From: JAZNBI01 sp045586995
Lineage (GTDB): Bacteria; Bacillota; Clostridia; Oscillospirales; CAG-272
Direction of reading: 5' to 3'
Assembly: GCA_045586995.1 (NCBI GenBank)
Contig: JAZNBI010000093.1
Coordinates: forward strand, 1 to 6,161
Length of the DNA stretch: 6,161 nucleotides
Each line of letters begins with the position of its first letter. Positions within the stretch are counted from its first letter, which is position 1. The notes beneath the pieces were generated by a model. That model worked only from the letters and a program-made list of their open reading frames with translations, had not been told where the DNA came from and searched no databases. Position numbers and translations under genes: made by a program. Of this stretch, positions 1 to 5,589 are shown in pieces.

Positions 1-1
1 G

Positions 2-340
2 CTTGGTGGCGGCTCTATACGTATTCACGACGGTGAGCTTCAATCCAAGATGTTTTCGGTACTCGGGCTCTCGCAGGACGAAGCGAATGAAAAATTCGGA
101 TTCTTACTTGAGGCATTTAAATACGGAGTACCTCCGCACGGCGGACTCGCTTTCGGTCTTGACCGTCTTGTAACCTTACTTCTCGGTCTTGAGGATATCA
201 GAGATGTTATCGCCTTCCCGAAGGTTCAAAATGCTTCCGAGCCAATGAGCAGATGTCCTGCCGTTACCGACAAAAAAGCACTTGAAGAATTGGGAATTAC
301 CGTAGTCGAGCCGGCTCCGTCGGACAACGAAAATGAATAA
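2..340 (+). CDS. aspS: Aspartyl-tRNA synthetase, C-terminal end (partial)
   Basis: This is the last 112 residues of a class II aminoacyl-tRNA synthetase that charges tRNA-Asp (possibly also tRNA-Asn) in the cytoplasm; the 5' part lies outside the window. Reading in frame from base 2 gives GGGSIRIHD, the part of the AspRS catalytic domain just before motif 3. The motif 3 region HGGLAFGLDRL follows, with the arginine that contacts ATP, then IRDVIAFPK, typical of bacterial AspRS. The protein ends in a short acidic tail (SDNENE). The first methionine in this frame (base 50) is internal, because the conserved family sequence continues upstream of it. The stop overlaps the next gene's start by 8 bases, suggesting co-transcription. 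Identification is firm. Whether the enzyme is discriminating or non-discriminating cannot be judged from this end. Confidence 0.96.
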   Translation, partial: LGGGSIRIHDGELQSKMFSVLGLSQDEANEKFGFLLEAFKYGVPPHGGLAFGLDRLVTLLLGLEDIRDVIAFPKVQNASEPMSRCPAVTDKKALEELGITVVEPAPSDNENE

Positions 341-692
341 TACTCAGTCAATTCGTATCTCTCACCCATTTGCAAAAATATTTATAACGCTTTTTATAGC
401 TTTTATCGCGCTTTTCGCGTATTTCAATAATTTTTCGATTTGTATTTTTTACAAAATAACAAATATTCCTTGTATAACCTGCGGCATGACGCGCGCTGTC
501 GTATCAATATTGCGGTTTGATTTTGCCAAAGCCACCGAATATCATTTTATGGTATGGTCTTTACCGATAATTTATTGGTACTTTTTGACCGACGGGAACG
601 CATTCGGCATAAAGCTACTGAACATTTCGGTCGGAATTACGGTCGCTCTCGGATTTGTCGCAAGATATATTTGGATCTTATTCAGTATGTAA
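333..692 (+). CDS. DUF2752 family small membrane protein
   Basis: A 119-residue hydrophobic protein of unknown function. The motif CITCGMTRA (residues 47-55) is the C-x-x-C-G-x-T-R-A signature of the DUF2752 family, and a conserved-looking histidine lies at residue 71. Three hydrophobic segments fit membrane spans: about 12-32, 73-86 and 97-117. The N-terminus (NNTQSIRISHPFAK) is polar and then basic, and shows no cleavable signal peptide. The ATG overlaps the end of aspS by 8 bases and has no clear Shine-Dalgarno site, so translation is probably coupled to aspS. The paired cysteines could bind metal or be redox-active, but this is inference. The next gene, 21 bases downstream, encodes another small membrane protein with a zinc ribbon, and the two probably belong together. 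Confidence 0.85.
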   Translation: MNNTQSIRISHPFAKIFITLFIAFIALFAYFNNFSICIFYKITNIPCITCGMTRAVVSILRFDFAKATEYHFMVWSLPIIYWYFLTDGNAFGIKLLNISVGITVALGFVARYIWILFSM

Positions 693-703
693 TTTTTATT
701 TTC

Positions 704-708
704 GGAGG
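704..708 (+). promoter_or_regulatory. Shine-Dalgarno site of the TM2-domain gene
   Basis: GGAGG lies 5 bases before the ATG at 714 and fixes that start. It contrasts with the two other starts on this side of the window, at 333 and 1246, which lack such a site. Confidence 0.8.
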
Positions 709-713
709 TTCAT

Positions 714-1085
714 ATGTTCTGTTCTCACTGCGGTCAAAAAATCGATGATAACGCGCGCTTCTGCACAAACTGCGGCGCGCCCATAAGCCAAAACAGCGAA
801 GCATCTCAAAAATCCGCTCAAAACACGGCTTTTTCTACTCCTTCTCCCGAAGCAAAATCAAAATTAGCTGCCGGATTGCTCGGAATCTTCCTCGGCTCCT
901 TGGGAATACATAATTTCTATCTGGGATATACAAAAAGAGCAGTGGCACAGCTTCTCATAACCGTACTCACCTGCGGAGCAGGAAGTATTGCTACAGGCAT
1001 TTGGGGTCTTGTCGAGGGCGTTTTTTATCTTGTAGGCCACGAAGGATACAAAACCGACGCTAACGGTGTAAACCTTGTAGATTAA
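714..1085 (+). CDS. Zinc-ribbon and TM2-domain membrane protein
   Basis: A 123-residue protein with two recognisable parts. Residues 3-20 form a zinc ribbon with two CxxC knuckles (C3/C6 and C17/C20, as FCSHCG and FCTNCG). A low-complexity linker rich in Ser, Gln, Ala and Pro covers about 24-48. A TM2 domain fills about 49-110, with the hallmark GIHNFYLG turn (64-71) between two hydrophobic helices and an IWGLVEG segment near the end of the second. Proteins of this layout are common in Firmicutes; the TM2 domain is a two-helix membrane hairpin and the ribbon probably faces the cytoplasm. No biochemical role is established that could be assigned here. It follows the DUF2752 gene and is the last gene before a strong terminator, so the two are probably expressed together behind aspS. 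Confidence 0.9.
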   Translation: MFCSHCGQKIDDNARFCTNCGAPISQNSEASQKSAQNTAFSTPSPEAKSKLAAGLLGIFLGSLGIHNFYLGYTKRAVAQLLITVLTCGAGSIATGIWGLVEGVFYLVGHEGYKTDANGVNLVD

Positions 1086-1093
1086 CAACCTTT

Positions 1094-1140
1094 AAAAATA
1101 GGTTTTAGCAATGCTTTTGCTTTGCTAAAACCTATTTTTT
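1094..1140 (+). terminator. Intrinsic terminator after the aspS/DUF2752/TM2 unit
   Basis: Bases 1094-1111 and 1122-1139 form a perfect 18-bp inverted repeat around a 10-base loop, starting 8 bases after the TM2 gene's stop. The core pairing is AGGTTTTAGCAA with TTGCTAAAACCT. The right arm ends in a run of T, as expected for a rho-independent terminator reading rightward. The A-rich left arm gives a T-run on the other strand too, but no gene reads into it from the right. Confidence 0.92.
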
Positions 1141-1154
1141 ATTTTAACAAACGG

Positions 1155-1183
1155 TTGAAAGTTGCAAAATAATATAGTATAAT
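1155..1183 (+). promoter_or_regulatory. Sigma-A-type promoter for the ligase/VanT-like unit
   Basis: A -35 box TTGAAA (1155-1160) and a perfect -10 box TATAAT (1178-1183) are separated by the ideal 17 bases. It sits between the upstream terminator and the ligase gene, so transcription should start near 1189-1191 and give a leader of about 55 bases. No operator-like inverted repeat is obvious around it, so expression may be largely constitutive; that last point is inference. Confidence 0.85.
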
Positions 1184-1192
1184 AAAATAAAT

Positions 1193-1240
1193 ATGAAAAA
1201 ACGGCGAGGAAGGAAGCTTTATCACTCAAAGCCACGGTAA
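1193..1240 (+). CDS. Possible basic leader peptide upstream of the ligase (uORF)
   Basis: A 15-codon ORF encodes MKKRRGRKLYHSKPR, in which 8 of 15 residues are Lys or Arg. Its ATG lies only 2-4 bases after the predicted transcription start, so it would be read as a nearly leaderless message. Its TAA ends 5 bases before the ligase ATG, which has no Shine-Dalgarno site, so the uORF could feed ribosomes to the ligase by termination and reinitiation. The purine-rich coding stretch GAGGAAGGAAG gives Arg/Gly/Lys codons and may make the basic character accidental. It has no Shine-Dalgarno site of its own. This is a candidate, not an established gene. Confidence 0.3.
   Translation: MKKRRGRKLYHSKPR
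1208..1232 (+). promoter_or_regulatory. Displaced SD-like run and small hairpin in the ligase leader
   Basis: GGAAGGA (1208-1214) resembles a Shine-Dalgarno site but lies 31 bases before the ligase ATG, and no start codon stands at a normal distance from it. Just after it, GCTTT (1216-1220) can pair with AAAGC (1228-1232) across a 7-base loop. Folding would shorten the effective distance from the purine run to the ATG to about 14 bases. This could be a structured ribosome entry site or chance; the stem is short. Confidence 0.25.
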
Positions 1241-1245
1241 TATAT

Positions 1246-2331
1246 ATGGAACTGAAAAAAATTGCGGTCTTATTCGGCGGAAATTCTTCGGAATATGACA
1301 TTTCTTTGCAATCGGCGCATACGGTTTTGGTAAATCTCAATAAATCAAAATATGATATCATAGCTATCGGAATCACACGCGACGGCGAATGGTTCAGATA
1401 TTACGGCGACTATGCTCGTGTTGCGGATGATACGTGGCATAAAAACGAGAATGATCTGGTAAGCGTCGCTGTTTCGCCCAACAGAAGTGTAAAAGGAATT
1501 ATTGAGTTCACAAGAGGCGGATGTAAAATAACAAAATTAGATGCCGTATTCCCCGTCCTTCACGGAAAAAACGGCGAGGACGGTACCGTTCAAGGCGCAT
1601 TTGAATTTGCGGGAATACCGATTGTCGGCTGCAATACGCTCGGCTCTGCGATCGGAATGGACAAAAACCGCTCACATATACTTGCAAAATCAGTGGGAAT
1701 TGAAGTGCCCGATTCATTTTTGATCACCGCGGTTCCCGAAGATGACGCGCTTCGCGACATAGCTGATTCTTTGGGATATCCGATGTTTGTCAAGCCGGTG
1801 CGCGCCGGTTCATCCTTCGGAGTTACAAAGGTCTGCGCTTATGACGAGCTGCTTCCCGCCATACGCCTTGCATTCGAGCACGACTCCGAGGTTATTATTG
1901 AAGAAAATATAAACGGCTTCGAAATTGGCTGCGCTGTGCTCGGAAATGACCGACTTATCACAGGCAGAATTGACGAGATCGAGCTTTTGGACGGATTTTT
2001 CGACTATACCGAAAAATATTCCGACGGAACTACAAAAATACATATGCCCGCAAGAATTTCTGCCGAAATCGAAAAAATCGCGCAAGAAACCGCCAAAAAA
2101 ATATACCGTATTCTCGGATGCTCGGGATTTGCCCGTGTAGATATGTTTTTAACACCCGAAATGCGTATCGTATTTAATGAGGTCAACACGATTCCGGGCT
2201 TTACATCTCACAGCCGATATCCGAATATGATGAGGGGCATCGGATTTTCTATTGAACAGGTTTTGGACATGCTCATAGACGTTGCCCTCGGAAAAGAGCA
2301 AGCTCTGCTTGCCGAAAAGGGCTCTATATGA
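1246..2331 (+). CDS. VanG-type D-alanine--D-serine (or D-Ala--D-Ala) ligase
   Basis: A full-length 361-residue ATP-grasp ligase that joins D-alanine to a second D-amino acid for the peptidoglycan precursor, in the cytoplasm. Visible family features are the N-terminal GGNSSE loop (11-16), HGKNGEDGTVQG (106-117), the ATP-binding FVKPVRAGSSFG (181-192), the omega-loop EKY (256-258), and the magnesium ligands D299, E312 and N314 in RVDMF and FNEVNTIPG. From memory, stretches such as FFDYTEKY, NINGFEIGCAVLG, SVKG and NEVNTIPGFTSHSRYPNMM resemble VanG, the D-Ala:D-Ser ligase, more than ordinary Ddl. That supports D-Ser as second substrate without proving it. The ATG at 1246 fits the usual N-terminus (KKIAVLFGGN) and no other in-frame start exists upstream. 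It has its own promoter but lacks a nearby ribosome binding site. The next gene overlaps it by 4 bases. A housekeeping Ddl role remains possible. Confidence 0.9.
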   Translation: MELKKIAVLFGGNSSEYDISLQSAHTVLVNLNKSKYDIIAIGITRDGEWFRYYGDYARVADDTWHKNENDLVSVAVSPNRSVKGIIEFTRGGCKITKLDAVFPVLHGKNGEDGTVQGAFEFAGIPIVGCNTLGSAIGMDKNRSHILAKSVGIEVPDSFLITAVPEDDALRDIADSLGYPMFVKPVRAGSSFGVTKVCAYDELLPAIRLAFEHDSEVIIEENINGFEIGCAVLGNDRLITGRIDEIELLDGFFDYTEKYSDGTTKIHMPARISAEIEKIAQETAKKIYRILGCSGFARVDMFLTPEMRIVFNEVNTIPGFTSHSRYPNMMRGIGFSIEQVLDMLIDVALGKEQALLAEKGSI

Positions 2332-3332
2332 AAAAGTCGGGCGAGTCGTCATACGGCGGAATCGATTTTTTCAGAATTATCGCGGCGCTGCTTGTTATAA
2401 CCGTTCACACCTCACCGCTTGAAGATGTGAGCGGAATTGCAGATTTCTTACTTACACGCGTAATCGCTCGCACCGCAGTTCCCTTTTTCTTTATGACGTC
2501 AGGATTTTTTATACTTGATAACGCAAAAAAAGCCGTCAGAGCTATAAAAAATCTCCTTGTAATATACTTTATCAGCACTGTTATATATATTCCCATAAAT
2601 ATTTACAGCGGATATTTTAAACAGGAAAATTTATTCTTTAACATTTTAAAGGATATTATTTTTGACGGTACTTTTTATCATCTTTGGTATCTGCCCGCGG
2701 CAATTTTGGGCATACTCATTTCCTTTTGGCTTGTAAAAAATCTGGGATTTAAGGGCGCGATAGCGGCAACGGCTTTTCTTTATGCCGTAGGTCTTTTCGG
2801 GGATAGCTATTTCGGAGCTGTTTCTTCGGTTGACTCTTTGAACGTATTTTACAAAGCGTTGTTTTCGGCTTCGGATTACACTCGAAACGGTATTTTCTTG
2901 GCTCCAATCTTTATCACGCTGGGCGCTTATATCAGAAAAAGAGAAAAGGCAATTTCCGCGCCCGTTTGCATATCGGTCGGCTCTCTGTTTGCGCTTTTAA
3001 TGATAGCCGAAGGACTGATTTTGCGTTATTACGACCTGCAAAGACACGACAGTATGTATATTTTCCTGCCGTTTTTGATGTTCTTCTTGTTTTCTTTTCT
3101 GTTGTTGTCCAAAAGAAAGCGTTCTGCCGCAGCACATTCGATTTCGCTGTGCTTATATATCATACACCCTATGATGATAGTTGTAACACGCCTTTGTGCA
3201 AAAATCACACATGCCGAAAAATATTTAATAGACAACGGGCTTATCCATTTCGGAGCTGTGCTGTTACTCTCTTTTATTGCTTCTGTCATGTTGATATGCT
3301 TTAAAATGTGGCGTAAAAAGCATCTGAAATAA
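2328..3332 (+). CDS. VanT-like membrane protein (acyltransferase-3 fold) lacking the racemase domain
   Basis: A 334-residue protein with about ten hydrophobic segments across its length. The start (GGIDFFRIIAALLVITVHTSP, residues 10-30) carries the F-R and histidine (H27) pattern of the acyltransferase-3 family. Further stretches, including FYHLWYLPAAILG (116-128), TRNGIFLAPIF (185-195) and SLCLYIIHP (273-281), resemble the membrane half of VanT, the serine racemase of D-Ser-type vancomycin resistance clusters, where this half is tied to L-serine uptake. VanT proteins are about 700 residues, with an alanine-racemase-like domain after the membrane part. Here the protein ends in a basic tail (MWRKKHLK) just where that domain would begin, and a terminator follows at once. 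The ATGA overlap with the ligase gene and an AAGGG site (2317-2321) indicate coupled translation. The role may be serine import or acyl transfer to an unknown substrate. Confidence 0.82.
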   Translation: MKKSGESSYGGIDFFRIIAALLVITVHTSPLEDVSGIADFLLTRVIARTAVPFFFMTSGFFILDNAKKAVRAIKNLLVIYFISTVIYIPINIYSGYFKQENLFFNILKDIIFDGTFYHLWYLPAAILGILISFWLVKNLGFKGAIAATAFLYAVGLFGDSYFGAVSSVDSLNVFYKALFSASDYTRNGIFLAPIFITLGAYIRKREKAISAPVCISVGSLFALLMIAEGLILRYYDLQRHDSMYIFLPFLMFFLFSFLLLSKRKRSAAAHSISLCLYIIHPMMIVVTRLCAKITHAEKYLIDNGLIHFGAVLLLSFIASVMLICFKMWRKKHLK

Positions 3333-3380
3333 AAACAAAAAATCCTTTTGCGGGACAGCAAAAGGATTTTTTGTTTTTAC
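3330..3380 (+). terminator. Intrinsic terminator after the VanT-like gene
   Basis: Bases 3330-3351 and 3358-3379 form a perfect 22-bp inverted repeat around the 6-base loop GGGACA; the G/C-richer core pairs ATCCTTTTGC with GCAAAAGGAT. The right arm holds long T-runs. The left arm begins with the stop codon TAA (3330-3332) of the VanT-like gene, so the terminator abuts and partly contains the end of the coding region. It separates this unit from the downstream transporter gene. Confidence 0.93.
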
Positions 3381-3405
3381 AAATCGGATAACATCAGCAT
3401 ATCAT
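3376..3405 (+). promoter_or_regulatory. Possible promoter of the ZIP transporter gene
   Basis: TTTACA (3376-3381) and TATCAT (3400-3405), 18 bases apart, are a modest match to a sigma-A promoter in the only gap between the upstream terminator and the transporter's ribosome binding site. CATAAT at 3403-3408 is an alternative -10. No convincing Zur, Fur or MntR operator is visible. Confidence 0.35.
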
Positions 3406-3419
3406 AATAACAGCAACCT

Positions 3420-3425
3420 AAGGAG
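3420..3425 (+). promoter_or_regulatory. Shine-Dalgarno site of the ZIP transporter gene
   Basis: AAGGAG lies 8 bases before the ATG at 3434, and this spacing decides the start. Confidence 0.8.
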
Positions 3426-3433
3426 TTATCACA

Positions 3434-4249
3434 ATGTTAAATATATTTACATCATTTTCTCCGCCGATACAAGCACTGATTGCTACGCTTTTCACGTGGG
3501 GCGTAACCGTCATCGGCGCGAGCTTTGTTTTTTTCTTCAAGCACGTGAGTAAAACAGTTATGGACGCAATGCTCGGATTTGCGGGCGGCGTTATGATAGC
3601 GGCAAGCTTTTGGTCGTTGCTTTCACCTGCAATAGAAATGGCTATTTCGCTTGAAATCAACAAATGGATTACAGTCCTTAGCGGATTTTTATGTGGCGGA
3701 GCACTTCTCTTTATAGGCGACCGTATCTTTTCACATTTCGAAAAAAAACTGAATTTCAATTCTGCTTCATCCGAAACACAGCTACGCAAAAAAAGATGCT
3801 TTATGCTGATTTCCTCAATAACTCTGCACAATATTCCCGAAGGTTTAGCAGTAGGCGTTGCCTTTGGCTCAGTAGCATACGGTTTTGACGGGTCAGAGCT
3901 TTTTGCTGCAATCCTTTTGGCTTTTGGCATCGGAATTCAGAATTTTCCGGAGGGCACTGCTGTGAGTGTTCCGCTTCGCCGTGAAGGGCTCTCGCGCGGT
4001 AAGGCGTTTTTTTATGGGCAATTAAGCGGAGCTGTTGAGCCGCTTGCGGGTGTGCTCGGGGCATTACTCGTACTCAAAATACGCCTAATGCTTCCGTTTT
4101 TGCTGTCATTTGCCGCGGGGGCTATGATATATGTTGTGGTAGAGGAGCTGATTCCCGAAAGTCAAACAAACGAAAAGAAAGACATTATGGCAATCTTCAC
4201 ACTTATCGGCTTTTCGGTCATGATGACTCTCGACGTAGCTCTGGGATAG
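3434..4249 (+). CDS. ZIP family divalent metal transporter (GufA-like)
   Basis: A 271-residue inner-membrane protein with about eight hydrophobic segments, the usual ZIP size and count. It carries the metal-site motif HNIPEG (132-137) in the fourth span and the related QNFPEG (169-174) in the fifth, then PLRREGLSRGKAFFYGQLSG (180-199) and VVEELIPE (235-242). Glutamine in place of histidine in the second motif, with the PLRREG loop after it, fits the GufA/ZIP11 branch rather than ZupT proper. The loop between the third and fourth spans (about 99-122) is polar and charged but not histidine-rich. ZIP proteins move zinc or other divalent metals into the cytoplasm; the exact metal cannot be read from sequence. 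The gene stands alone, set off by an upstream terminator and converging with pyrI. Confidence 0.92.
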   Translation: MLNIFTSFSPPIQALIATLFTWGVTVIGASFVFFFKHVSKTVMDAMLGFAGGVMIAASFWSLLSPAIEMAISLEINKWITVLSGFLCGGALLFIGDRIFSHFEKKLNFNSASSETQLRKKRCFMLISSITLHNIPEGLAVGVAFGSVAYGFDGSELFAAILLAFGIGIQNFPEGTAVSVPLRREGLSRGKAFFYGQLSGAVEPLAGVLGALLVLKIRLMLPFLLSFAAGAMIYVVVEELIPESQTNEKKDIMAIFTLIGFSVMMTLDVALG

Positions 4250-4255
4250 CTTTTA

Positions 4256-4678
4256 TTACTGTCTTGTTGCCTTGCTTTCGCAATAAAGGCATCTGTAAAT
4301 TCGCTTCTCACGGTCAGAAAGACAAAAAATATGCGGCAGTTCTTGTTCCGTAGAGGTTATGCATCTCGGATTGCGACATTTTATGATATTTGTAATTCTG
4401 TCAGGCAGTTCGGGATGCCTTTTTTCGCAAACCCTGCCATCTCTAATAATATTTATCGTAATATCGGGGTCGATATATCCGATGGCATCAAGGTCTATGT
4501 TAAGATACCCATCAATCTTAATGATATCCTTCTTTCCTGTTTTACGGCTTTGAACATTCTTTATTATAGCCGTAGAGCAGGTCAAGGTATCCAAATTCAA
4601 AAAGCGGTAAAGCTCCATTCCCGTGCCTGCTTTTATATGGTCTATTACAATTCCGTTTACGATTGCGTCAATGTTCAT
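4256..4678 (-). CDS. pyrI: Aspartate carbamoyltransferase regulatory chain
   Basis: A 140-residue regulatory subunit that pairs with PyrB catalytic trimers and binds nucleotide effectors. The N-terminal allosteric domain has VNGIVIDHI (7-15), whose Asp-His matches the nucleotide-contact pair of the E. coli protein; DIIKIDG (51-57) and K86 match its other effector-site lysines. The C-terminal zinc domain has four cysteines, C101, C106, C130 and C133, spaced as in the family (C-x4-C and C-x2-C). The start overlaps the pyrB stop as ATGA, with a good Shine-Dalgarno site (GGAGGTG, complement of 4684-4690) 5 bases before it. It is slightly shorter than the 153-residue E. coli chain. It is the last gene of the operon and ends 6 bases from the converging ZIP gene, with no recognisable terminator between them. 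Confidence 0.96.
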   Translation of the reverse strand: MNIDAIVNGIVIDHIKAGTGMELYRFLNLDTLTCSTAIIKNVQSRKTGKKDIIKIDGYLNIDLDAIGYIDPDITINIIRDGRVCEKRHPELPDRITNIIKCRNPRCITSTEQELPHIFCLSDREKRIYRCLYCESKATRQ

Positions 4679-5589
4679 ACATTCACCTCCAAAAGCATAA
4701 GAATCAAAGCCATACGCATATATTTTCCGTATAAAACCTGCTTAAAATAGCACGCGCGGCTGTCATTGTCGACCGCGGTGGAAATTTCATTAACTCTCGG
4801 CAACGGATGCAAGATAGAAAGGTCTGACTTTGCGTTTTCCAATTTGTCGGGAGTTAAAATATAGCTGTCCTTTAAGCGCACATAATCCGCCTCGTTGAAA
4901 AAGCGTTCGCGCTGAACTCTCGTCATATAAAGCACGTCAAGCTCGGATATAACGCTCAAAAGGTCTGCCGTTTGAACGTATTCGATATTTTTCTTTTTTA
5001 TAACGTCCTTAATATAGCTCGGAAGCTTTAATTCTTCGGGTGAAATGAGTACAAATTTAATATTTTCATATCTCGAAAGCGCCTGTATAAGCGAATGCAC
5101 CGTTCTTCCGAATTTCAAATCACCGCAAAAGCCCACCGTCATATTCGAAAGGCGTCCCTTTTCCTTTGAGATCGTAAGGAGGTCGGCTAAGGTCTGCGTT
5201 GGGTGATTGTGTCCGCCGTCACCTGCATTTATAATCGGAACGCTTGCGTTGAGCGAAGCTACGAGCGGAGCGCCCTCCTTCGGATGACGCATGGCTATAA
5301 TATCAGCGTAACAGCTTACAACCTTGGCAGTATCCGCAACACTCTCTCCCTTTGAGGAAGAGCTGCTCTGCGAATCCGAAAATCCGAGCACGTTACCGCC
5401 AAGCTCATACATTGCCGCTTCAAAGCTCAATCTCGTACGAGTGGACGGCTCGAAAAACAGCGTTGCAAGCTTTTTGCCCTTGCACACCTCGGAATACTTT
5501 GTAGGATTTTCGATAATATCGTTTGCCCTTGCTATAAGCTTGGAAATCTCATCGGTGCTAAGGTCTAAAATATCGATAACGCTTCTCAT
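4675..5589 (-). CDS. pyrB: Aspartate carbamoyltransferase catalytic chain
   Basis: A full-length 304-residue enzyme that makes N-carbamoyl-L-aspartate from carbamoyl phosphate and aspartate, the committed step of pyrimidine synthesis. All key elements are present: the carbamoyl-phosphate loop FFEPSTRTR (45-53), the mobile-loop lysine K80 in SSSSKGES, R101 in MRHP, H129 and Q132 in HPTQT, R162 in FGRT, the aspartate-binding RVQRERF (224-230) and HPLPR (261-265). The start is fixed by AGGAG (complement of 5597-5601), 7 bases upstream. Both ends overlap neighbours by ATGA: pyrE before it and pyrI after it, so the three genes should be co-transcribed and translationally coupled. With PyrI it should form the allosteric holoenzyme of the E. 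coli type. Confidence 0.98.
   Translation of the reverse strand: MRSVIDILDLSTDEISKLIARANDIIENPTKYSEVCKGKKLATLFFEPSTRTRLSFEAAMYELGGNVLGFSDSQSSSSSKGESVADTAKVVSCYADIIAMRHPKEGAPLVASLNASVPIINAGDGGHNHPTQTLADLLTISKEKGRLSNMTVGFCGDLKFGRTVHSLIQALSRYENIKFVLISPEELKLPSYIKDVIKKKNIEYVQTADLLSVISELDVLYMTRVQRERFFNEADYVRLKDSYILTPDKLENAKSDLSILHPLPRVNEISTAVDNDSRACYFKQVLYGKYMRMALILMLLEVNV

Noticed and set aside
50..340. A 96-residue ORF starting at the ATG at base 50
   Set aside because: It is the end of aspS; conserved AspRS sequence continues upstream in frame to the window edge, so that methionine is internal.
1246..3332. A full vancomycin-resistance operon
   Set aside because: Only a VanG-like ligase and a VanT membrane-like protein are present. 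VanXY, the racemase domain and VanRS are missing, so resistance cannot be claimed.
3418..3930. A 170-residue minus-strand ORF opposite the ZIP gene
   Set aside because: It is a shadow of the transporter reading frame, rich in Lys, Ser and Pro without any domain, and has no ribosome binding context.
4236..4256. AGCT-loop-AGCT followed by TTTT at the end of the ZIP gene as a terminator
   Set aside because: A 4-bp stem is too weak to call.
4269..4290. A hairpin near the end of pyrI as a terminator (minus strand TTGC-GAAA-GCAA)
   Set aside because: The stem is short, lies in pyrI coding sequence over the zinc-site codons, and no T-run follows on either strand.
4331..4750. A 139-residue plus-strand ORF opposite pyrI and the end of pyrB
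   Set aside because: It has no recognisable domain, and the opposite strand carries two clear genes with full motif sets.
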